Assembly: GCA_023053545.1 (NCBI GenBank)
Contig: JAKZAN010000123.1
Coordinates: 1-64,000 of the forward strand
Origin: Lepidurus packardi
Taxonomy: Eukaryota > Arthropoda > Branchiopoda > Notostraca > Triopsidae
Reading direction: 5' to 3'
DNA: 64,000 nt
The first letter of the stretch is position 1. Each line of letters starts with the position of its first letter. Under the pieces are notes generated by a model. That model did not search any database. It was not told the origin of the DNA and worked only from the letters and a program-made list of their open reading frames with translations. Below are positions 37,501 through 50,028 of this stretch, piece by piece. A program made the position numbers and the translations under genes.

Positions 37501-40500
37501 GGCCATCTTGAAGAAGCTCAGAGTTTATACATCGAAGCCTTAATTCGATCCCGTATTGGTAGGCCAAAAGAACCTGGCTTCAAAGAGTCTGTGTATGTGG
37601 TGCCGTGCCATGGACAGCTATTGCAAAGTGGCCAGGGAAGTTGAGCCCAAGAAGAAGAAGTTAGCAGAGTTGGAAGCCAAGATGGATGTCAAGAACAAGG
37701 AGCTAGCGACCAAGATGAAAGAACTGAATGCTGTTCGTGAGAAAGTGGGTAAACTGCAGAAGTAGTGTGATGAAACCATGGCTCTCAAGAAGAAGCTGGA
37801 AAACGACATGGACATCACTGCCAAGAGATTGGACCGTGCTGAGAAGCTGACTCTGTTGCTCGCAGACGAAGGGATTAGATGGAAGGAGCAGATTGAAAAA
37901 CTGAAGCAAACTCTCGCAGAGGTGGGAGGAGACACCTTCCTTTCAGCCTCCACGATTTCCTACCTCGGCCCATTCTCCGGCGCATATCGTGAACCGCTGC
38001 TAGGAAAGTGGCTGTAGAAGCTGACATAACTTTAGGTCCCGTACTGTAACCCTTACTCTCTTGCCTCCAACCTGGAGAACCCGATCCGCATTAGAGACTG
38101 GGTTATGGAAGGTCTCCCCAACGACAGCGTGTCTGTAGATAATGCGGTTATGGTGAAGCGATGCCAGAGATATCCCTTGCTGATTGATCCTCAGGGAGAA
38201 GCCAATAGATGGTTGAAGAAGCACGAATCGAAGAACAACCTCAAAGTGATTACTTTTGAGGAGCAGTATTATCTCAAGACCATAGAGAACGCAATCCAGA
38301 GCGGCTACCCCGTGCTGATCGAAGAGACTCAAGACACTCTGGAGAGTGCTATTGACTCAGTGCTCAAGAAGGAGATCATGGTAATCGACAACATGAAAGT
38401 GATCAGAGTAGGAGAAAAGCGTGTGCCATACAATCCTGAATTCAGGCTGTACATGACCACCAAGATCATCAACCCTAACTACTTGCCTGAGATCTTCATC
38501 AAAGCCACGGTCATCAACTTCAGCATCACGTTCGAGGGGCTGCAAGACCAGCTGCTCAGCGAGGTTGTCAAGTTCTAGAAGCCGGAAATCGAAAAACAGA
38601 ATGATGAAGTTGTGGTGAGCATCGCTGCAGCTAAAAAGAGTCTGAAGGAGTCGCAGGAGAAGATTCTGGAAATGCTAGCTGTGTCCAAAGGTATGATTCT
38701 GGATGACGTCGACTTGATCGACACACTCGAGAGTTCCAAGAAGGGTGCCGCCGAAATTATGAAAAACCTTGAGGCGACCACCTTGATCGAAGCCAAAATC
38801 GCCACGACCAGGAACCTATACATCCCTGTGGCAGTCCGAGCCACTCTTCTCTACTTCGTGGTGGGCGATCTGAACGGCATCGATCCCATGTACCAGTACT
38901 CCTTAGGCTACTTTAAGAAGCTATTCAGAACTGCGATGCAGGAGGCTGATCGTAACGACATCGTGGAGCTGCGTCTTCAGGCTCTCAATGACAAAGCCAC
39001 TAAAATGGTGTTCTCAGACGTGTGCAGTGGTCTGTTCGAGTCCCATAAAAAGATCTTCAGTTTCTTGATCTGTTCTTCTATCAAGCGCCAGGCCAAATTA
39101 GTGGGACAAGTGGGCTGGAATTTTTTGTTAAGAGGACCAGGACTTCCCCCCAAGGACTACAAAGAACCTGTGGCCAATCCCGAACCGGCAACAATCACAC
39201 CTTCGACTTGGTACTTCTTGACGGTGTTGTCCCAGAAGATGAGTGAGCTCGCACAACTGCTCGTGGCTCTAAAAGAACCGGGTGCAGTCGCACAGCTCAA
39301 GTCCTATATCGACTCATCCCTCGAGAAGAGCATATTCTCCTCAACAGCTGTGGCCTTCCCTCTGAAGTCTATCACCATTTCCTCGCAATTCACTAAGCTT
39401 TTGCTGGTGAAGGCTTTGTCCCAATAGAAATTGATGATCAACCTGGGACAGTACGTGCAGGCAGAGTTGGGAGCCTACTACGACCAAATCCAAACCGTGT
39501 CTCTGGAGAAAGTGTTCGGTAGCAGTGATAGTCGCACTCCCATCATCTTCATTCTTTCGGCTGGTGCCGACCCCACAGCGGCTATTCTTCGATTTGCGCA
39601 AGAAAGAGATAAAGTCATCAATGTCATCTCTCTGGGCCAAGGCCAAGGAGAAAAGGCAGCCCGGCTGATTGAGAAGTCAAGGAAGGATGGTTGCTGGGTA
39701 TTGCTGCAAAACTGCCATCTTGCCAAGAGCTGGATGCCCAAACTATAAAAAATAGTGACTGCCTTCGCAGACGAAAACGCCAACTAGAACCCTGACTTCC
39801 GACTGTTCCTAACTTCTATGCCTGCTGAATACTTCCCCGTCTCCATTTTACAGAACAGCGTGAAGCTGACTGTGGAACCTCCGCGAGGTCTCAAGGCAAA
39901 CCTCAAAAGATCATTCAACGATTTTTCGGAAGAGACTATGGAGTCGTGTCCGAACAAGAAGCCAGAATGGATCAAACTGTTGTACTCTTTATCCTTCTTC
40001 CATGCAGTGATACAGGAGAGGAGAAAGTTCGGACCCTTGGGTTTCAATATCCGGTACTAGTTCAACGACTCAGATCTCGAGATTTCGGTGTCGACTCTGC
40101 GGATGTTCCTGAGCGACGAGAAAGAGGAGAACATCCCCTGGGAGAGTCTTTTGTACATGACAGGCCACATTAACTATGGAGGCAGAGTCACGGACGACTG
40201 GGACAGGGTCTGTCTGCTCTCGATCCTCAAAAAATACTATACGCCAGATGCCATCACTACCGATAAATATGCCTTTTCGGACAGCAACATCTATGTGATC
40301 CCTAAATGCTTCACGATTACCGATTTCAGAAGCTACATTGAGACTCTACCAGATCAGGAGGATCCTGTCGTCTTTGGACTACACGACAACGCTAACATTA
40401 CATTCATGACCCAGGAGTCTAACAAGATGATTGATACTATCCTGAGTCTGGAAGCCACGGCATCGGGATCTGCATAAGGAGACGACCTTACTCCTGACCA

Positions 40501-41356
40501 ACAGGTCCTTGTTATCATCGCGAATCTCTCAACGCTACCGCCCCCTATAAACGCTGAAGTCATAAAAGACCATCTCAAAGGAGAACAACCAAAAGACTCA
40601 TAGACAATTGTCCTGCTTCCTTCGCTAACCACTTTCCTTCTACAGGAAGTCAGCAAGTTCAACAACCTACTTAAAGTGATGAAGAATTCTCTGAGCCAGC
40701 TGGAACTGGCCATCAAGGGATTCGTAGCCATGAGTCAGGACCTGGATGAAATGTACACGTCGTTCCGCAATAACTCAGTCCCTGCCGTCTGGAAGAAGGT
40801 GGCCTATAGTTCTCTGAAGCCTCTGGCCGCCTGGCACAAGGATCTGAAGATCCGAGTGGACTTCATCACGGACTGGTTCGTGAAAGCCAGTCCTGCGAGT
40901 TACTGGATGAGTGGGTTCTTCTTCCCACAAGGATTTGTGACAGGAGTATTACAGACACACGCCAGAAAGTACAAACTGCCAATCGATACTTTGAGCTTCA
41001 AATTCGTAACTCTGGATGGTGAACGAACTGTGGCTCCTCGTGATGGAGTATACATTCACGGTCTGTATTTGGATGGTGCGAGATGGGACTCGAACCAGGA
41101 TTCTTTGGCGAACCAAGTGATAGGCCAAATTTAATGCCCCATGCCAACAATCCACTTCTTACCAGTTCAAGAACACGAAGTACCTGAGAATGACTACAAG
41201 TGTCCTTGTTACAAAACGTCTAACCGAGTGGGTGTGCTGTCAACGACAGGACAGTCGACAAACTTCATTTTGGCGATTGATCTGAACAGCAAGCATGAGA
41301 AGCCCGAGTTCTGGACACTGAGAGGAGCGGCGTTGTTGTGCCAACTTGATTATTGA
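28588..41356 (+). CDS. Axonemal dynein heavy chain, DNAH6-like inner-arm type (4245 aa)
   Basis: Exon 1 28588-28882, a 31-nt intron, then one 12,443-nt exon 28914-41356. Four AAA P-loops are present at about residues 1558 (GPAGTGKT), 1839 (GQTGTGKST), 2210 (GQTGVGKS) and 2558 (GVGGSGKQT). A coiled-coil stalk with the microtubule-binding tip (about residues 2790-3110) and the conserved C-terminus ([15 protein letters not shown], ending ALLCQLDY) follow. The blocks [19 protein letters not shown] and [20 protein letters not shown] are closest to DNAH6. It would be a single-headed inner-arm motor powering ciliary beating. TAA/TAG replace invariant Glu residues many times; under the standard code the gene breaks into dozens of pieces. 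Confidence 0.95.
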
Positions 41357-41520
41357 GGTATATATATTGAATGCATAAGGCCTAGCTTCCTGAGAAGAAA
41401 GGCTGGCTGTATAATACGATAATAATGAATACTGATGAAACATTTTCAATTTTGTGATGTAATGAGTAGAGTTTCAGATTGACTATATACAAAGATATCT
41501 GATATCAACAACTTGTGTCA

Positions 41521-42958
41521 TCATGCACTTTCCTCGATCAGGCTGTCCAGTCTTTCTTCGACGGCCTTGTTATTGTACTTTCTGTACATCCAGAGGGTCA
41601 TAGGGATCAGCAGGACGCAGATCCCCCCGAAGAGGTTGAAGGGGCCGTTCCTATTCCAGAACTCGAACATGATTCCTCCAATGAAGGTCTGCACTGTGAT
41701 ACCCAGAATACCCACTAGAGTTTGGATACCCGTGATGTAGCCACGATAGGAGGGAGGAGCATAGGTATTCACCAAGAATAGACTGGCTGTCAGAAGTCCT
41801 GACATGCCCAGACCGAGCAGCACCAAACTGAGATAAAGAAGATAGCTTTTGTAGTTCTAGACGAAGTTAATTGATAGAGTGCCAAGTCCAGCCATGCAGA
41901 ACATAGCGATAAGAAGCTTTTTGGTGGAAGCTTTGCGTTGGAAGAGCAGTCCGTAGATGATGCAGCTCACCATGATGACAGTGTATGTCACGCCAGAAAG
42001 GGCAGAGGCACGGGTAAATGCATCATCGAAACTGTCGTCCATGGAGTAAGTCCATAAAACGAGATAAAGGGATAGGAGAATTGAGTCGCCGCGAGCAAGG
42101 AAAGCACTTAGGTATCCGAGAGTGATTTCGGGTATTTTCAGACTCTCTTTGCCAATTTCGATCATCTTGCGGAAGGTTCTTTTTTATTTTTGAGCCTTGG
42201 CACTCTGGTAATAGGTGGTACCAGGCTTGACGCAGAATAGAGTGTAAAAGAGACCTAAACTCCGAAATGGGATCACATGAGGTGGGATGTCTTACCTAAA
42301 ACAAGAGTGATAGAGGCTGCGGAGATGTATTGGATATAGATCTTGCGATCACTTTCAAGATTCTTGAGGAGAGTAAAGTTCAGGAAAGCAGAAGCAATGG
42401 CTCCCAGAGAGCTCATAAACACTAACACAGCAGAGCAAGTACCTTTGCTTTCGTTGTGGACGTAGTCTGCCAGAAGTGGGATCACCGAAATTGCGATAGC
42501 GCCTATACATGTGGTTGTTGTTGTTGATCGTTTGAATTACCTTGTGCGTAGAAGCAACGGGCGACGGTGTACAGCTCGAAGGATGGGCAGTATGGCATGA
42601 TGACCATCGATATTGCAATGACTGTGATTCCGTAAGCTCCGATAATGCGGCGTCCGAACTTGTCGGCGAGGAACCCGAAGATGGGGGCTGTGAGGAGTTT
42701 CACAATGATGTCAAAAGCGATGACGAGACAGTTGCGAAGGTTTTCAGGATGCTTGCGATCTACACCGAAACGCTGCTGGAGGAGCATAGGCTGGAGACTG
42801 TCGATGCTGACAAAGATGAATGAAAGCATGAAGTAGTGGATGAGGCAGCCGAGGAAGTTGCGAGGAGAAACGTCAGGACTGAGTGTGATTTTGCCGAAGC
42901 AAGTGCGAGAGGCGTCAGGCTGTTTGCTGAGGGAGAGTTCTTCGCTATTAGAGGACAT
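41521..42958 (-). CDS. Major facilitator superfamily transporter (452 aa)
   Basis: Three exons: 42958-42541, 42502-42296, 42254-41521, with introns of 38 and 41 nt. About 12 hydrophobic segments are visible. The loop between helices 2 and 3 has the MFS signature (GFLADKFGRR), and the second half has SYRGYITGIQTLVGILG in a transmembrane context. The layout resembles the SV2/organic-solute branch, but the substrate cannot be named. The N-terminal 30 residues and C-terminal tail (EERLDSLIEESA) would be cytosolic. The first intron contains a run of CAA triplets. Confidence 0.85.
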
Positions 42959-43716
42959 GGAGACTTAAGGGGAGGGTTGATTATGTGGATATGTGTGGGC
43001 TGGAAGAGTCGATAGTAGCGAGTTATTAAAACTTGTGCGAGGGAATAGGGTAATTCTACTAGGAAATACGTCAGCAACTTTATGATTATGGACTCGAAAG
43101 GCTACACCGCCAGGTTTGAACCACTATTAAATTTCCTTTAATTTCTTATTTTCTGTTGCTTAATTGAGGCAGCAGCCAGATAGAATCCAGCTAATAGTTG
43201 CAGTGCACTCAACACTATGCTGTGTGTAGTTGAGCAAAGTCACATCCATATCCCCAGCACATACTGGGCAGCACAGGAAGAGAAGGGATAGTGTTAGTAG
43301 CGACAATTTTCAATTTAGCGAAGGGCCAGCACTTCCAGACCCAGTGGCTTCCCGAATCCTGGAGTTGGTGAACAGAAATTATGCCTGTGATACAATTCTA
43401 GGACCTGTACATTAAATTAGCCCTTAACTGTGGCTACGATTGCACTCCCACCTGAATCATCGGTAATTAAATCCAAACCAACCCATAAATTCACAACGTA
43501 ATGCCTCGCGCTCCTCTCAATTAAACCGAGACTCTTCGGTCCTCCCTCAATTTCCCAATACTCATTTCAGACTTTCCTTCTTCCAGATCCCTGTTTCCGT
43601 TAATACTACCCATATTAATCAATTTTATTGCATACCCTGTAGCCCTTCACCCAACACCCATAACAATCCCTACAATTTTATTCAATACTTACTATCCATT
43701 CCTTATACTTCCTACC
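42959..43716. other. Spacer, 758 bp, divergent promoter region
   Basis: Between the outward-reading MFS and S11 genes. Pyrimidine-rich, AT-rich towards 43700. A weak open frame at 43215-43390 (ATG start, about 58 codons) has no coding-like codon use and is not called. Confidence 0.5.
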
Positions 43717-45665
43717 ATGCACGCCCGCAGCCTTGTCGGCGACAAACTCCGTACCAGTAGTGAGCAGGCCCCCACCTCCCGCCTCGATGGCAACTTTAAC
43801 GAAGGAATCATGTATATTAACTACCTTTTACCGTCTTCCAACCCATCAGATTCCGCAATCGCTACGTCAAGTTCAAAAAATGTCCGCGCCGACAGTCTTC
43901 CTCTGCGACCGCACAACACAACTTGTTCCTGGTGTCTCCCTTAATTATCCAACCCAAGTTCCCCCAGCGCCCAGCAATACAACAATATACTACTTCGAAC
44001 AAGAGCCCCCCCGATAATAACCAAGTGGCTACACGCCCCGTCTCACGGCCTGCAGAGACGGAACAGTTTATCATGAACTTCCTGCATTCCCACAAGTCGC
44101 GAATCAATCCAAAGTACGACCGGATGCTTGGGGCTAGCCAGGAAATGCTATTCTATGTGAAATCCCACAGCTCTGTGGTCAATGCAGGAGTGCCGAACCA
44201 TCACCTGCAAGGAGCACAGAGTCTAGGCAACAAAGTGGGGTCTGCAGTGTTGACGATCGACGAGAGGTCCACGACGCACACTGTGCCTACCCAGTCTAAT
44301 ATCGAAAATAACTATAGTGCCATCGAACCGTCTAATAATCCTCTTTTCGAAGCAAACAATACTTCCCTCAACAGATTTCCCAAAGAAGTCAAATCTGGCC
44401 GAATCTCAAGGATCACTGAAAGCGCTACTGCAGTTCTGGAGTCGGGCTTCCCTGGTTGCAAGACTCCGGCAGCCCATAACCATCCTAGCCACCGCCGCCA
44501 ACCTTCAAAACCTATTTCGTCCAGACCTGAGAGTTTCATAAGACCCTCAAAATCGACTAAGCAAGAAGGCAGCCTCAACTCTCATGTGCAAGGATCCTAT
44601 GGAGCTGCTCTTTTCGGGACTAGTAGCCTAGGATAGACTATCGAAAAAAAACTAACCGAAGAAAAGAAGAATCGACCAATAATATCCTATTAGCACAAAG
44701 ACCTAGCACACATAAAGTCAGAATCTTATGCGATCCTCGATCACCCCAGTGGGCAGCTTATCCTCCACTACCGATCGAAGCAGGCCCTTGAGATAGCCAG
44801 CCTAACCAAAATCATGACTTGCTACACCATCATCAAACTCTGCGAAGACAGAAACATCGATATAAACTCAGAAATGTACGAGGTTAAGTTAATGGTGTAG
44901 GATGTTACAGGTACCTCGGCTGATCTCATCGAAGGAGATATTCTGAACATCGAGCAGCTACTCTATGGGCTAATGCTGCCCAGTGGCAACGACGCAGCCA
45001 TGTGTCTGGCTGACTGGGCAGGAGCACTCCTATCTGGTTCCAAGAACGGAAGCACACGCTAAAACATCAAGGTGTTCGTGCAGGAAATGAACAACAACTG
45101 CAAACAAATTGGTCTTAAAGATTCGAGATACGGAAACCCTCATGGCTTACCCAACCGGGACACTCGCTCCACAGCATTCGACCAGTGCAAACTGAGCAGC
45201 CTATGCATGGCTATGCCGCTGTTCAGCAAGGTTGTGATGACGCTGACCTACAAGTTTGTCGTGAAGACTAGCGACAACCATACACGATAAGTCATTTGGG
45301 AGAACACTAATAAGCTTCTGAGGAGACCAGGCTTTTTGGGAATCAAGACCGGAATAACAGTCACTGCAGGTCCTTGTCTGTCTAGCTGCTACTAATTCAA
45401 AGACAGAAAACTGATCGTGGTGTTGTTGAGATCTAACAAAGTGAGTCGGAGGTTTTCCGAAACACGCAGACTGCTATACTGGACGTTGAAGCAGCTGTAC
45501 AAAGGAAGGCTCAGCAATGAGGAGATCCGTAGTTTGTAGGATCTTCGCAAGAACAGGCGTGAGCACGACAGCGACAACAGCGAGGACTAGCAGTAGTTCA
45601 TTTATACAAAATAGAGTGGGGAGGAACTGGCACGGCGTAACAAAATTCTCAAGTATGAGTTGTGA
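43717..45665 (+). CDS. D-Ala-D-Ala carboxypeptidase-like serine peptidase, family S11 (636 aa)
   Basis: Exons 43717-43811 and 43850-45665, with a 38-nt intron. The C-terminal half is a penicillin-binding-protein-type domain with all three active-site motifs: SLTK (Ser349-Lys352), SGN (Ser410-Asn412) and KTG (Lys531-Gly533), spaced as in bacterial DacA/S11 enzymes. Residues 1-300 are a Ser/Pro/Asn-rich basic extension without an obvious signal peptide; about 45 charged residues follow the domain. S11 enzymes trim the pentapeptide stem of peptidoglycan. A eukaryote has no peptidoglycan, so a role on ingested bacteria or a new substrate is inferred. It has an intron and in-frame TAR codons, so it is a native, adapted gene. 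Confidence 0.87.
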
Positions 45666-45775
45666 TCAGTACTACCTTCTTCATTTTCTGAGTATCCTTG
45701 ATAATTTACTATTTCCCAAATGGAAGGTGTCTGAGAACTGAGTCTACAGATAGCTACATAGATTTGACGCATCAG

Positions 45776-47107
45776 TCACTGGGCAGCTAGTTTCTCCAGC
45801 CTGCCCAACGAGTTCAGGAGAATCGTGTTGTAGCCATTCGAGTTGCTGAAGCCCTGGAATCTGCTCGTGTAATCCTTGATTTGCGAGGAAACGCTGTTGT
45901 ACTGCCCACCACAAATGCTCTTGAATATTTGTTGGTAGTCTTTGTTCAAGTACTCTATGGCTTTATTCAGCTCCTCCATGTCCTTCTTGTACTTGCCCTA
46001 CATGTACTGTTTCTTATTGACCAGATCGCTCAAGAAGGAGTACTAGGGACTCGGCTAGTAGCTGATCATGAGCTCGTGGTGCTTCTTCAGGTGTTAGGTC
46101 AGCCTCTTGTGCTCATTGTGCACTAGCTTCTGATAGTGTTCTTCTCGCTCCCGCATGACGTGCACGTCCTCGTACTTGTTATACTTGGGAAGGAAGGACT
46201 TGTAGTTGTCTCTGAACTTCTAGTAGGTGCCGCGCAGATCATTTATCTCCTTCTGCAGCAAGACAGGCATGTTGGCGAGAGAAGCGTAGTGCTTACGGTA
46301 TTGCTCAATCTCATTCTTCCTCAGATTGTTCAAATCGTCTGCGGACAAATCCTCGAATTTTATTTTCTGAGCGAACTCAAACCTCTGCCCCTCAATCTTG
46401 GAGATGTCTGTGTCGATGCGTTCCTACACCATCTTAGTTGCGAGTTTGTACTGAGGGATATCCATATATTCTACGGCAGGGAGGGCCACTTGAGGCCGAT
46501 GAGTGCGTGATAGCTCTGTGCAGGCTTTGCTGAGATACTCGTTGTAGTGCCTGAGGTTGAAGTAGTAGGTTTCGCTCTCCTTAAAGTCCCGGTTGTACTT
46601 CTGAAAGAGCCCCCAGTTTTTGTCGAACTACGAGTAAAATTGTGGATCACTCACATTTATGTATCGCTCACAGTTTTGGCTGAACTCGTTCATCTTCTTT
46701 TTTGCCTTGTCCAACTCCTCCTCATTAATCTGCAAAGCATGGTACAGTCTGGACAGGCAACGCTGTTCGTGCCTATACTCCCGCAGCTGGCACTCCAGCA
46801 TCTGATCGATTCTTTTGTACTCGGGGAACTCGTTTAGCCGTTCCTGCAGTAAAGCTGAATGGGCGTTGTGGTAGTCGCGGGGTGTACACAGAAAAGAAGC
46901 TATGAGCTCTCGGATTGGCATATAAGGGCAGGACTCAAACTGCTTGAGAAGGTCAGCAACACGGACGTCCCGTGGAGCAGATACCAAGGAACTTTTTGCG
47001 ATACGGTCGTACTGGGAATCCAAAGTATGGGGGTGGACGAGACGAATGGGAAGAGCTTCGTCAGAGGAAACCTCTATTTCGTGTATGTATTGGACTCGGG
47101 ACTCCAT
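45776..47107 (-). CDS. Coiled-coil protein (443 aa)
   Basis: One frame from ATG 47107 to TGA 45778-45776, with at least ten TAR codons. After about 110 mixed residues the chain is almost entirely charged and helical with heptad-like spacing (for example EELDKAKKKMNEFSQNCERY and LNNLRKNEIEQYRKHYASL). This suggests a long coiled coil of cytoskeletal or basal-body type; no family identified. The frame is open upstream of the ATG, so the start is provisional. Tail-to-tail with the S11 gene. Confidence 0.7.
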
Positions 47108-47227
47108 GGAGGTTTGAATCTGTATCCTCGCAAGTAGATGAGTTTATTTATACAGTTATTAGCACACCAGGTGCGAGGTGTCGGGAAAATATATCAGAAA
47201 AACAGTGTCAATGCCGTTATGACCAAC

Positions 47228-48499
47228 TCATGCCTCCAAGTACGAGTATTTCTTTGGCACTCCCAGACGACCCTTGCTCTGGCTCTGGCTCCCACTATAC
47301 TCCATCGCGTCGTACCGGTAGTTCAGCACACTTCTCTCATTCCCCAGGTTGGAAACATATGTCCTGTCTAAAATACTACTATTCAGGCTAACGTTGCCCC
47401 GGCCATTGTTCCTCGAAAGTCTCTCCATAGAGGTATTGGCCCGTGTCAGTAGAGTAGTAGTATCCGCCATACGTGCGATTCGACCAGGCGTCCTGGGGTC
47501 CGATTAGTAGAACCGATTCTGTGAGTTAGTGGTTTCATTGAGGCTGGGCGTGAAGGCATAATTAGCAGGCTGAATCCTTTCTCGGGACAAGCTACGCCTC
47601 TGCTCTTTGTATTAGAAAGCTGACTTGATGTTGAGAGTGTTGGAAAAAGGGGGTATCGTATTGGTGTTTCTATTAGAAAGAACAGAGGCTTCTGCAGTAT
47701 GGGGACTGGGATTCTGAATGCCTGAGATCATCTGCTTGGCCTTATTCCTGACATTAGGGTCTTTGGACTTCTTGAACACAGCTTCGTAGGCTGCCTTCAA
47801 TTCCTCGTCTTTCTTCTGCTTGATGGTGACTCGGGTCTGCTGTGACGAACACCCGCGTGTCTGCCGAGGAGTCACGATTTGCTCTGAAGTCGACTAGGAA
47901 ATCGCGGAGGAAATTTTGTTGCGTGCTTTAATGTCTTCGTAAGAGGGATAGTTTCTTGTGTTCTGTGGAACCTTATTCTAATCTTGAACAGTTTGTGGCT
48001 TCATAAACCCACTCCTCCTTATGACTCCTGCACTTAACTGACTAGTGTTTGGGAGTGTCTTTGGAGGTTATTCCTTGGGGTTCAGATAGTGCGGAGTTGT
48101 TTGATGCTTCTAGTATCTTTTTTACTCATGGCGCTTTGGCTGTTGGGACTCTTACTTGGGTTCAGGCGAAACTATCGATGCTAAAGTTTTAGATCTGTAT
48201 TTATGCAGGTCCTCATTCACTTATTCCTCTAACACAAGGCTTTGGGAAGAAGCGCTGTAATGAAAGAACGCCAGCACTTTGTCGAGGAGAGCAGGCGCTA
48301 CTGACTCCTTCTTGATGATGTTGGTTAGGGAGGCTATTATTTTGTCTTGGATGTTCTGGCAATGTGAGAGAGGGATGTTGTGGGCTTTGCAGACACGCTG
48401 ACTGAGGGAGTGCTTGTCATCGGTGTCGAGGACGTGGACGTCGAGCACCTTGCCCATGATCTTGAGCTGGAGGGTGAAGATAGTCTGGCTGGATTTCAT
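47228..48499 (-). CDS. Hypothetical protein with N-terminal globular domain and disordered tail (423 aa)
   Basis: A single frame runs from ATG 48499 to TGA 47230-47228 once TAA/TAG are read as Glu. The first 90 residues look globular (FTLQLKIMGKVLDVHVLDTD, then SLSQRVCKAHNIPLSHCQNI, then helices). The rest is polar, Gln/Ser/Arg/Asn-rich and probably disordered, with a short helical segment near residues 225-260 (KKDEELKAAYEAVFKKS). The first part recalls small beta-grasp-like domains, but I cannot name the family. Same strand as the coiled-coil gene, 120 bp upstream of it. Confidence 0.7.
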
Positions 48500-49238
48500 G
48501 GGATCGTGGTTATGTTCAGAATGTCAGTTTGCTTTCGTACTAAAAATTATTATTAGGCCGAAAGCGCAAAAATTCTATGTGCACAGGTTAGGATGAATAA
48601 GTATTCCACAAGGCTGATATCTTCAGAACACCCTCATAGAATATCCGAACATAGATAGCCTTCGGAAAACGATCACAGCCTCTGTTGGAACACGAACACA
48701 CGCCGTGTTCAGCCCCAATCCCTTATCGCTCGGGTTCGCACTCTTTGACCCATCTAGTTATAAGAAATGTTTGAATCTAAATTCAAACTCCGAATACATG
48801 CAAGACCTCAAATAAATTTAAGTGGAAGCAGTGCATCTGGCTGGCCCACAAGAGTCAATGGCGTGCGGAGAGAGCAGCATGATAGCAGATAGAGAGGCAG
48901 TGCCTGAAGACTTTGGAGAAGGGAGAGAAGAAGAGGCAGGAGGGTGGGCGAGTCGGAAGAGTGAAAGTGAGGGTTGGAGTATTCGGTGGCAAGGGGGGGA
49001 AGAGATATAATTTGTGATAGCATGTGGGGATTATTGCAAAAGGCAGATTGTTGAACAATTGAGTCGCGGCAATGCCTATGTTATGTCATCTAGCAATAAC
49101 TGCACTGCCTTTTTAATCGTAACAACTTCCCTTGCCTCCCTTATTTAACCAACCTCTCCCCATAATATTAAACATCCAGTCCACTCAGTAACCTACAACT
49201 CCACAATTCCCAAACACCCCTCCCTAGTAGACTTCTCC
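48500..49238. other. Spacer, 739 bp, divergent promoter region
   Basis: Between the minus-strand gene ending at 48499 and the plus-strand HTH gene. A purine-rich block (48880-49010) gives an open plus frame that stays open into the HTH start codon, but its codon use is not coding-like after 49010, so it is treated as leader or promoter. Confidence 0.45.
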
Positions 49239-49824
49239 ATGCGTGATCTTCAATCTCAACCCACTCCCTCCTACAAAACCATGAAAAAGGTCGAGTCTTC
49301 CAGCACCGTGGCCAGTCTCAAGAAGTACGCCAAAATCACCCCCACCGTCAAGGAACGACTGGCATACCTCATCATCCAGCAGAACATGACCATCAAGAAG
49401 GTACCCATTCCGTATGACATTTTGACATCCTGACTCGCCTGGACGTGTAAGACCGGGATGACGTTATGGCGTTGAAATGAGGTCATCAGAAAGCAACGCC
49501 CTTATAAATAATTAATGATTTTTGCTTTAGCCCCGATTTTAAACTTAAACACGCTATTTTTTGGAATATATTTCTGTGTAGGCAGCCAGAGCTATCAATA
49601 TCAACTACTCCTCGGCAAAGACTATCTTTGCCCACTACAAAAGCACCCTCAAGGCCAAACAGCTTTCCCAGTAGGACGCTGCAGACCTACCCTCCCTTAG
49701 AACCGCAACCATGCGATTCTTATCAGGGTACGCGGCGCTGCCCACCCAGATAGTGACTACGGTGGGGGGCAGGTACGAAAACTAGAGTCTAGGCATGCAG
49801 AAGATAAGCATGCCAGAGTTCTGA
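49239..49824 (+). CDS. Helix-turn-helix DNA-binding-like protein (134 aa)
   Basis: Exons 49239-49400 and 49582-49824 with a 181-nt intron. The spliced centre reads as a homeodomain-like/Psq-type HTH: KERLAYLIIQQNMTIKKAAR, then INYSSAKTIFAHYK, matching the 'MTIKEAARxLGINYSTAKTI' pattern; the recognition helix would be around residues 58-72. The intron splits the HTH between its helices. The C-terminus is short, neutral and Gly/Met-containing. A small transcription factor or chromatin protein is the likely role. The intron is several times longer than most others here. Confidence 0.78.
49401..49581 (+). other. Long intron with a 7-bp perfect hairpin
   Basis: Intron of the HTH gene, 181 nt, GT-AG. 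At 49468-49474 (GGCGTTG) and 49494-49500 (CAACGCC) it holds a perfect 7-bp inverted repeat with a 19-nt loop; a second 6-bp repeat (GATGAC 49458 and GTCATC near 49482) overlaps it. The 3' part (49500-49581) is AT-rich, like a normal intron end. It may host a structured RNA; no snoRNA boxes are convincing. Confidence 0.4.
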
Positions 49825-50028
49825 GAGGCGATGAATAGTGAGGGTTCTAGGCCTAGGAAGTGGCTCAGAATCCATGATGTGTACATATTTTTATTACTTA
49901 ATTGCTTATTCCTATTCCCAGTCCAATTATTCTTTTATATAGCTATCCTATCAACAAATAACACCTATCCATCCTTCCACCCAGTATTCCATGCCACACC
50001 TACTATACACGTCACAACATCTCTTACC

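Noticed and set aside
48822..49238. In-frame upstream extension of the HTH protein
   Set aside because: The frame is open, but with one stop codon long open frames are common, and codon use after 49010 is AT-rich and non-coding.
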